5,668 nt of DNA from Phycisphaerae bacterium. GTDB lineage: Bacteria > Planctomycetota > Phycisphaerae > Phycisphaerales > SM1A02. Numbering within the stretch: position 1 is the first letter of the stretch; each line of letters opens with the position of its first letter. Positions 1 to 4,619 of this stretch are shown piece after piece. The translations under genes and the position numbers were made by a program. The DNA is taken from contig NYSW01000122.1 in assembly GCA_002683195.1 (NCBI GenBank), positions 1 to 5,668 of the forward strand. Reading direction: 5' to 3'. A model generated the notes under the pieces. The model did not search any database, was not told where the DNA came from, and saw only the letters and a program-made list of their open reading frames with translations.

Positions 1-1
1 G

Positions 2-403
2 AAGGTGCTCCGCGAGTTCTGGCCCTACACCCAGGAGGGTCGCGAGGAGGACTCGATCGACCGCCTGGTGCCCCGGGCGCAGATCGACCCGCAGCGCGAC
101 GGGTCGCTGATCACCGCGGACCTGAACATCGCGCACACGCAGTGGCAGGCGGTCTATCGGCGGACCGATCCGACGGACTTCGTGAAGAACATCCTCCCCG
201 AGGAGGAGGAGGAGATCGTCCGCGCGGCGCTGACGCGGGGTGTCGTGCGCACGCTCGCGACCACGACGATCGACGACCTGCTGCGCCCCCAGGCGGGTGG
301 GACGCGCGCGATCAGCCAGCGGGCGCTGGAGGTCGCGCAGTCGACGCTGGACCGGATGGACGCGGGGATCACGATCGAGCAGTTCGAGCTGGGGCGCAAG
401 ACG
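2..403 (+). CDS. hflK: HflK-type SPFH/prohibitin-domain protein, internal fragment (partial at both ends)
   Basis: The reading frame is open from the first bases and no start is visible; the GTG at base 5 is an internal valine. The translation matches the SPFH (band 7) core of HflK: a segment reading DGSLITADLNIAHTQW, then VYRRTDPTDFVKNI (compare E. coli VQYRVTDPEKYLYRV), then TTIDDLL, a helix with ISQRALEVAQSTLDRMDAGI, and finally ITIEQFELGRKT, where HflK proteins normally continue with a Pro-Pro and a long coiled coil. Those last parts are missing. In the family, HflK is membrane-anchored, assembles with HflC, and encloses and modulates the FtsH protease. The frame continues to base 619, but the sequence after about residue 133 is junk read antisense to mfd. 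Arginine codons here are all CGC or CGG (0 of 15 are CGA), unlike the genes to the right. HflC or another SPFH protein is possible, but the spacing fits HflK better. Confidence 0.75.
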
Positions 404-406
404 GGA
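400..406. other. Probable chimeric junction or rearrangement breakpoint
   Basis: On the left, the plus-strand HflK frame is conserved through the Lys-Thr codons ending at base 403. On the right, the minus-strand Mfd frame is conserved through the Pro codon at 405-403 of its FPALEVLP motif. Both genes lose recognisable sequence within about two bases of each other, with no more than a few bases of shared sequence. Composition shifts as well: bases 61-120 are 46/60 G+C, whereas 781-840 are 38/60. CGA is absent from 15 Arg codons on the left but makes up 10 of 23 in purC. This pattern fits an assembly chimera, or less likely a real inversion or deletion. Confidence 0.75.
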
Positions 407-680
407 AGCACTTCCAAGGCGGGAAACAGTCCGCGACGACCCCGAGTGCGAGGCACTCATCCACCGCTTCGTCGGCATCATCGAGATGGGCCGGGACCAA
501 CACCAAAGGTCGACCGAGTCGTTTCGCAAGGGCCGCGACCAGATGAACGCCGCTCGAACCGGTGCCACCACGCGCGGAGCACGCACCACCTTCCTGCAGC
601 AGATCAAGCAGCGGCGTGATCGCGGGGTCGTCGAGGATCGCATCGAGAAGCGTCGAGATGGGTGCGGACTCAGCGGGCAT
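403..680 (-). CDS. mfd: Mfd transcription-repair coupling factor, N-terminal fragment, truncated and frameshifted
   Basis: The ATG at 680-678 begins MPAESAPISTLLDAIL. It is followed by a glycine-rich stretch (GGTGSSGVHLVAALAKRLGRP) and LVLVPAHLDDADEAVDECLALGVVADCFP, the start of the UvrB-like N-terminal region of Mfd. The family motif FPALEVLP then appears in the next frame (426-403), so the true product needs a one-base correction near 421-428. Only about 93 residues remain of a protein normally over 1,000 residues long, because the gene is cut at the junction near 403. In the family, Mfd displaces stalled RNA polymerase and recruits UvrA to lesions. The start overlaps the stop of the upstream ComEA-like gene by 11 bases (GATGCCCGCTGA), which suggests translational coupling. 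A weak GAGGA lies at 696-692, 11 bases before the ATG. Longer frame extensions upstream of 680 are shadows of the neighbour gene. Confidence 0.8.
421..429 (-). other. mfd: Apparent one-base deletion in the mfd fragment
   Basis: On the minus strand, GAC TG followed by TTTCCCGCC reads DCFPPWKCFP in the upstream frame, but FPALEVLP, the expected Mfd motif, in the frame shifted by one. Adding one T or one C to the TTTCCC runs restores a continuous DCFPALEVLP. Contraction of a short homopolymer is a common sequencing or assembly error. A real mutation, or an artefact of the nearby junction, cannot be excluded. Confidence 0.65.
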
Positions 681-1029
681 CGAAGTGATTGTCCTCGAAA
701 TCACGTACGGCGTCACGGATGGCCTGCGCCCGAGTCGGTCCGATTCCCTCGATACGTTCAAGCTGATGAAGCGAGTCAAGCTGAAGGACCCGACTCTGAT
801 GATGCACGGTGCGAGCGAGCTTCGGACCGATGCCGGGAAGCTGCCGAAGCGTTCGAACATCCGCCGTGAGTGGGTCGATCGAGACGAAGGCCGCGGCGCT
901 GGAGGTTGTCGTGCCTGAAGAAGAGCCGGCCTCGAGGACGGGCGCCGACGCACGACCGGCATGCAGCGGCCACAGCAAGCAGATGGCCGCACTCAGCAGG
1001 ATGCAGAAAACGAACGTGTCCTGTTTCAA
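670..1029 (-). CDS. ComEA-like helix-hairpin-helix DNA-binding protein with N-terminal membrane anchor
   Basis: I place the start at TTG 1029-1027, giving 119 residues. This codon overlaps the TGA of the GH10-like gene (TTGA) and puts a hydrophobic segment right at the N-terminus (residues 5-20, FVFCILLSAAICLLW), as in ComEA proteins. An ATG start at 1155 would overlap the upstream gene by 130 bases and add an unlikely charged leader. After a Ser/Thr/Ala-rich linker (about 25-50) come two helix-hairpin-helix motifs: LRQLPGIGPKLARTV (61-75) and LERIEGIGPTRAQAI (90-104). ComEA-family proteins bind incoming double-stranded DNA at the outer face of the cytoplasmic membrane or in the periplasm during natural transformation. 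Many genomes also carry short HhH proteins of unknown role, so uptake is an inference. It is the middle gene of the GH10-like/comEA-like/mfd operon. No clear Shine-Dalgarno site precedes it, which fits coupling to the upstream gene. Confidence 0.75.
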   Translation of the reverse strand: MKQDTFVFCILLSAAICLLWPLHAGRASAPVLEAGSSSGTTTSSAAAFVSIDPLTADVRTLRQLPGIGPKLARTVHHQSRVLQLDSLHQLERIEGIGPTRAQAIRDAVRDFEDNHFDAR

Positions 1030-2606
1030 CGTACCGTTCCGGAATCCGGGCGCAGGGGCGTGCGCAGGGCACGTCTGATCTTCGCCAGTTGCGTGAGGAC
1101 CTTGCGTGGGGTTCCGTCCTCGTGAAGAAGACCGATCGAGCCCTCGACCGGACAATCGTGCAGCGCGGACCAGAGCACGCCTTCAAAGACGCCGCTCAGT
1201 CGAGAACGCCTGGTCTCACCGCGGTGGGTCAGTTTGCCCAGAGCCACGCCCATCATGCTTGCCGCCCAGAGCGCCTGCTGCGTCTCGCACCAGGGCTGAC
1301 GCCAGGAACCGGAACCGGGCCCGGCATCAGATGCCGGAGCGGAGAGTCCCGTGAGCAGCAGAGGTCGTTCGAGACGTCCGATCTGATCCAGAGCATCGCT
1401 GTAGGACAGAAGATCCCGGGTTTCACTGCCATTGGTGGCGAACCCACAACGAAGTCTCAGGCCGAAACAATCGACATGGACACCTTCATCGAGTGTCCGG
1501 CTGGCGTAATTGAACGCCGGCACGGAACCGGGGCAGGCGGCGACATCGTCATTGAACGGCTGAACCAGTTCGACGAGGGTTCGAGCGTTTCGGTCCGCCT
1601 GCCGGACCAGCACCGACACCCGACGAGTGAGGTCGATCATCTGGCCATCGGTCAGGGTGGCCACTCGGTTCACGTGCACCCCGGAAGTCACGCACCAGAT
1701 CGCCGGGCGCTTGGCGTAGCGAGCTGCCAACGCACCTGAGTACTCCCAGAGCAAGGGGCCGAGGGTGCCGTAGCTGGTGGCGGACGCGACCACCCACTCG
1801 GGCACCACTTCGGGACGGAGGTCCACCAGAGGCCCCAGAATGACGGGGATCTTCAGGCGCTCGGCCCAGTCCATCCAGGCATCGATGGCCCCGAATTCAA
1901 ATCTCTTCTGAGTGGGCTGAACCGAGTGCCAGGGAGTCTCGATCATCGCGACACCGAATTCAGAGAGCCCCTCGGGCAGGGTCCGGGGTGGCGTGCGGTT
2001 GGGATCGATCCGAAACCCCAGCGTGGTGGGCGCGGCGCTGGAGTTGTTGTATCGATGATGAAGAAGCAGGTCCGCCCGTCTCGTTGCGAGCATCTCCCCT
2101 GCTTCGACCGCTTTGACGATCGAATCACGGGCCAGGGCCATCTCACGGGCACGATCGGTCGCCAGAACCGCCTGGGAGAGCAGTTCTCTGGCCTCATTGA
2201 AGCAGGCCACCGCCTGAGGGGCCACCGTCGGCGCGAACATCTGCCAGTCCTCGCATTTCTGGAGGTAGTGACGAAGCCGCTCACGGGCCAGTTCCAGCAT
2301 CAAGTCGTAGGGTTGCTCTCGGGGAGGGAGTTGGGTCGTCGAAAGTTTCAGCTCACCGATCCGAGGCAAAGTCGCCTGAAGAATGATGGCAGCGGTGGTG
2401 ACTCTGCCGCCTTCATGGGGGATTCGGGCTTCAAGGAGACCGGTTTGGGGATCAAGATCGAATCTGGCCGCGATCGGCCTGCCCCGACGGGAAAGCATGA
2501 ATGCGGTCTCAAGCCGGATTCGGTCCAGGTCGCCGGTCTCGACTTCGAATGTGAAGGTGTCCTCGCCCAAGGTGCGAATTCTCCAGACGTCTTTCGATGT
2601 GAACAT
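1026..2606 (-). CDS. GH10-like TIM-barrel protein lacking the catalytic glutamates
   Basis: The product is 526 residues from ATG 2606; an in-frame ATG at 2651 would add 15 residues. Residues 1-90 look like a beta-rich N-terminal domain, 100-185 form a charged helical region, and about 195-515 resemble the barrel of GH10 xylanases. Barrel signs are ETPWHSVQP..FEFGAIDAWMDWA (223-247), IPVILGPLVDL..VPEWV (253-272), PAIWCVTSGVHVNR (301-314), RPLLLTGLSAP (414-424) and the ending GSIGLLHEDGTPRKVLTQL (489-507), close to the GH10 pattern of a final glycine-leucine strand, then DG.PK. In active GH10 enzymes an Asn-Glu at strand 4 supplies the acid/base and TELD at strand 7 the nucleophile. Here these positions read SG (308-309) and TGLS (419-422), so hydrolysis by the usual mechanism seems unlikely. 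There is no signal peptide, so it is probably cytoplasmic. It is the first gene of the operon. Its role is unknown; sugar binding or a structural role is possible. Confidence 0.65.
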   Translation of the reverse strand: MFTSKDVWRIRTLGEDTFTFEVETGDLDRIRLETAFMLSRRGRPIAARFDLDPQTGLLEARIPHEGGRVTTAAIILQATLPRIGELKLSTTQLPPREQPYDLMLELARERLRHYLQKCEDWQMFAPTVAPQAVACFNEARELLSQAVLATDRAREMALARDSIVKAVEAGEMLATRRADLLLHHRYNNSSAAPTTLGFRIDPNRTPPRTLPEGLSEFGVAMIETPWHSVQPTQKRFEFGAIDAWMDWAERLKIPVILGPLVDLRPEVVPEWVVASATSYGTLGPLLWEYSGALAARYAKRPAIWCVTSGVHVNRVATLTDGQMIDLTRRVSVLVRQADRNARTLVELVQPFNDDVAACPGSVPAFNYASRTLDEGVHVDCFGLRLRCGFATNGSETRDLLSYSDALDQIGRLERPLLLTGLSAPASDAGPGSGSWRQPWCETQQALWAASMMGVALGKLTHRGETRRSRLSGVFEGVLWSALHDCPVEGSIGLLHEDGTPRKVLTQLAKIRRALRTPLRPDSGTVR

Positions 2607-2665
2607 CCTTAGTGTATCGCCTGACGACTCGCCAACAGAGGGTGGATGCATTTACACTCTCATTT
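2607..2665. promoter_or_regulatory. Divergent promoter region between the GH10-like operon and purC, possibly leaderless
   Basis: Only 59 bases separate the two chosen starts. TACACT (4 of 6 to the -10 consensus) occurs on both strands as a mirror-image pair: plus strand 2653-2658, ending 7 bases before the purC ATG, and minus strand 2616-2611, ending 4 bases before the GH10-like ATG. A -10 box that close to the start predicts transcripts beginning at or near the A of ATG, that is, leaderless mRNA. No Shine-Dalgarno site lies at proper spacing before purC. The GAGGG at 2638-2642 is over 20 bases away. A weak -35 candidate, TCGCCA, sits at 2629-2634. Confidence 0.4.
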
Positions 2666-3604
2666 ATGCAGAACACACTCCATGCCGTCAGTGAAACCAA
2701 CTTCAATCTCCCGGATCGACGCCAGGGCAAGGTCCGCGACATCTACCGCGTTCCCATGGAAGGACGAGCGGATCCCCTGCTCATCATCGCTTCCGACAGA
2801 ATGAGCGCCTTCGACGTCGTGATGCCGACACCCTTCCCCGGCAAGGGACGACTTCTCACCGAGATCAGCCTTGCCTGGTTCGAACGACTTCGCACCGCAG
2901 GCATCGTCAGCGACCACCTGCTGTCGACCGATCCCGCCGATGTCCCCGGACTCGACGATGCGGAACGCACATCACTCGAAGGACGCATGATGCTCTGCCG
3001 AGCCTGCAAGGTCGTCCCCATCGAATGCGTCGTGCGCGGCTACCTTTCGGGCAGTGGCTGGAAGGATTACTGCGACACCGGCTCCGTCTGTGGTGTGAAA
3101 CTTCCTGCCGGACTCAAGCAGTCGGCCCGACTTGAAGAGCCGATCTTCACCCCCGCGACCAAGGAAGAGGAAGGCCACGACGAGAACGTCAGCTTCGAAC
3201 GAGCCGCGGAGATCGCGGGCGTCGACGTGATGAACCGACTGCGCGATCTCTCACTCGAGATCTACAACTTCGGACGTGACTACGCACTCGAGCACGGCAT
3301 GATTCTCGCCGACACCAAGTTCGAATTCGGATTCGCCCTCGACGACGACGGCAACGTCACCGACGAACTGCTGCTGATCGACGAGGTGCTCACGCCCGAC
3401 TCGTCACGCTACTGGCCCGCCGAGGACTTCGAGGAAGGTCGTGACCAGGACAACTTCAACAAGCAGATCTTCCGAAACTGGCTGCAGGCCATGTGCAACG
3501 AGGGTGGCTGGGACAAGACCCCTCCCGGGCCGGCAGTACCCGCGGACATCGTCACCCAGACCATCGACAAGTATGAAGAAGCCGCCCGCCGACTCGGTGG
3601 TTGA
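2666..3604 (+). CDS. purC: Phosphoribosylaminoimidazole-succinocarboxamide synthase (SAICAR synthase), long form
   Basis: PurC joins CAIR and aspartate using ATP to make SAICAR in de novo purine synthesis, in the cytoplasm. The 312-residue product shows the nucleotide-binding QGKVRDIYRV (20-29), the IIASDRMSAFDVVM segment (40-53), the family signature VVPIECVVRGYLSGSGW (116-132) and the second signature ILADTKFEFG (213-222), followed by LLLIDEVLTPDSSRYW (235-250). It resembles the roughly 300-residue form found in yeast Ade1 and actinobacteria rather than the about 240-residue E. coli type, with an insert around 133-180 and a longer C-terminus. I chose ATG 2666 because conserved sequence starts soon after it; the upstream GTG at 2612 would add 18 unconserved residues and run through the promoter region. 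CGA is the favoured Arg codon with CGC (10 of 23). It is divergent from the GH10-like operon and convergent with folD. Confidence 0.95.
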   Translation: MQNTLHAVSETNFNLPDRRQGKVRDIYRVPMEGRADPLLIIASDRMSAFDVVMPTPFPGKGRLLTEISLAWFERLRTAGIVSDHLLSTDPADVPGLDDAERTSLEGRMMLCRACKVVPIECVVRGYLSGSGWKDYCDTGSVCGVKLPAGLKQSARLEEPIFTPATKEEEGHDENVSFERAAEIAGVDVMNRLRDLSLEIYNFGRDYALEHGMILADTKFEFGFALDDDGNVTDELLLIDEVLTPDSSRYWPAEDFEEGRDQDNFNKQIFRNWLQAMCNEGGWDKTPPGPAVPADIVTQTIDKYEEAARRLGG

Positions 3605-3657
3605 ACGGGCGAAGACACTCGTCTCGTTTCATTCGAATTCAGCTCGGAACCAACGTC

Positions 3658-3690
3658 GAAGCCGTGCGGGGATCATCCCAGCGCGGCTTC
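3658..3690. terminator. Bidirectional hairpin between convergent purC and folD, enclosing the folD stop codon
   Basis: GAAGCCGTGC (3658-3667) pairs with GCGCGGCTTC (3681-3690) over 10 base pairs, including one G-T wobble. One mismatch (3668/3680) is followed by a second stem, GGGA (3669-3672) with TCCC (3676-3679), and a three-base loop at 3673-3675 that is exactly the folD stop triplet. The hairpin is 54 bases past the purC stop. Neither side has a real T tract, so it may act as a mRNA 3' end barrier or need factors rather than work as a classic intrinsic terminator. Confidence 0.55.
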
Positions 3691-4539
3691 GGCCGTGTTT
3701 CGCAGCAGCATCGCGACGGTCATGGGTCCGACGCCACCGGGTACCGGTGTGAGCCAGCCGGCGACTTCGGACACCTCATCGAAGGCCACATCGCCCACGG
3801 TCCGCGACTTGCCGTCCGCATCGACGATGCGGTTGATCCCGACGTCGATCACGACCGCACCGGGCTTGACCATCTCTCGTGTCACGAGACCGGGGACACC
3901 CGCCGCGGTGACCAGCACGTCCGCGTCACGGGTGAACGACGCAAGATCCGGGGTGAACTTGTTGGTGGAGATGACGGTGGCCTCGGCGCGCATCAACAGG
4001 ACCGCGACGGGCTTGCCGACGATGTTGCTCGCGCCGATCACCACGCACTTCGAACCCTTGAGTTCGACGCCGGTGGATTCGATCATCTCGACCGCGGCCA
4101 ACGCGGTGCAAGGCACCAGACTGCGACGACCGTAGACGACGTTCCCGATGTTGGCGGGGTTCACGCCCTCGACGTCCTTGGCGGGATCGATCAGGGATTG
4201 GATTCGTTCGGTGTCGACATCCTCCGGAAGCGGCATGTGCAGCATGATCGCGGTGACGTCTTCATTGGTGTTCAGCAGCAGCACGCGTCCGGCGATCTCG
4301 TCGTAGCCGGCACCCGCGGGAATCCGATGCAGGCGGTAGTCGATCCCGACCGCTTGACACGGCTTCTCCTGATTCTGTGCGTAGAGTTCGGCGGAACGAT
4401 CGTTTCCCACCAGAATCGCATCCAGACGAACCGGGCGGTTGTCCTCGGAGATCCGCTGGGACACGCTCAAGCGCACCGCTGTCCCGAGGGCACGCCCATC
4501 GATGATCCGAGCCGTTGAAACATGTCCTGAATCAGCCAT
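3673..4539 (-). CDS. folD: FolD-family methylenetetrahydrofolate dehydrogenase, with altered catalytic residues
   Basis: FolD normally oxidises 5,10-methylene-THF with NADP and hydrolyses the product to 10-formyl-THF. The 288-residue product aligns along its length with E. coli FolD: LVGNDRSAELYAQNQEKPC (43-61), MPLPEDVD (102-109), DPAKDVEGVNPANIG (118-132), the dinucleotide-binding VIGASNIVGKPV (167-178), VIDVGINR (230-237) and LTPVPGGVGPMTVAMLL (263-279). Tyr53 matches the catalytic Tyr, but the general-base Lys (E. coli 54, human 56) is Gln57, the Gln of VQLPLP (E. coli 98, human 100) is His101, and the second Asp of DVDG (human 125) is Glu124. The usual PCTP reads PCTA. Dehydrogenase activity may persist; cyclohydrolase activity is doubtful. 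Start ATG 4539 is chosen because MADSGHVSTARIIDG fits family N-termini; ATG 4590 would add 17 atypical residues and reach into the tlpA promoter. It is convergent with purC, and its 10-formyl-THF product would feed purine synthesis. Confidence 0.92.
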   Translation of the reverse strand: MADSGHVSTARIIDGRALGTAVRLSVSQRISEDNRPVRLDAILVGNDRSAELYAQNQEKPCQAVGIDYRLHRIPAGAGYDEIAGRVLLLNTNEDVTAIMLHMPLPEDVDTERIQSLIDPAKDVEGVNPANIGNVVYGRRSLVPCTALAAVEMIESTGVELKGSKCVVIGASNIVGKPVAVLLMRAEATVISTNKFTPDLASFTRDADVLVTAAGVPGLVTREMVKPGAVVIDVGINRIVDADGKSRTVGDVAFDEVSEVAGWLTPVPGGVGPMTVAMLLRNTAEAALG

Positions 4540-4619
4540 GAAGGGAGCATACCAGCCATTCGGGCACCAAGTGCTCGAGTCCGCTAGCATGTCCCCTCAT
4601 CCATAAGGAGGATTACCCA
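4540..4619. promoter_or_regulatory. Divergent promoter region between folD and the TlpA-like gene
   Basis: The 80-base gap holds a folD -10 candidate TATGCT (minus strand 4551-4546), ending 6 bases before the folD ATG, again the leaderless spacing. It also holds a plus-strand candidate TAGCAT (4585-4590), which would give the TlpA-like gene a leader of about 20-25 bases containing its Shine-Dalgarno site. Small dyads GCACcaaGTGC (4564-4574), CTCGAG (4574-4579) and GCTAGC (4583-4588) lie between the two and could be operator sites. No convincing -35 boxes are seen. Confidence 0.35.
4604..4611 (+). promoter_or_regulatory. Strong Shine-Dalgarno site of the TlpA-like gene
   Basis: TAAGGAGG is a full match to the anti-Shine-Dalgarno core. 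It is separated by 8 bases from ATG 4620 and fixes the start of the TlpA-like gene. It stands out because none of the other genes with visible starts has a comparable site. Confidence 0.9.

Noticed and set aside
404..619. Extension of the HflK frame past the junction as a novel C-terminal domain or fusion
   Set aside because: These codons are the antisense of conserved mfd sequence, so the apparent tail is not a real protein segment.
240..869. A 209-codon plus-strand frame and other frames spanning base 403
   Set aside because: They cross the suspected chimeric join, are Arg/Ser-rich, and match neither HflK nor Mfd; they are out-of-frame shadows.
870..1739. A 289-codon plus-strand open frame
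   Set aside because: It lies antisense to the GH10-like and ComEA-like genes, its translation is low-complexity Arg/Ser/Gly-rich sequence with no family likeness, and long antisense frames are expected in GC-rich DNA.
1926..2612. A 228-codon plus-strand open frame
   Set aside because: It is a shadow of the N-terminal half of the GH10-like gene on the other strand, with no recognisable domain and no ribosome binding site.
3601..4518. A 305-codon plus-strand open frame nearly the length of folD
   Set aside because: It is the exact antisense of folD, rich in His/Asp/Gly/Arg as antisense shadows are, whereas the minus frame is clearly FolD.
4564..4588. Clustered small palindromes as a possible attachment site or phage operator
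   Set aside because: The dyads are only 4-6 bp, unrelated to each other, and there is no integrase or mobile element nearby; at most they are regulator sites, and they are noted under the divergent promoter region.
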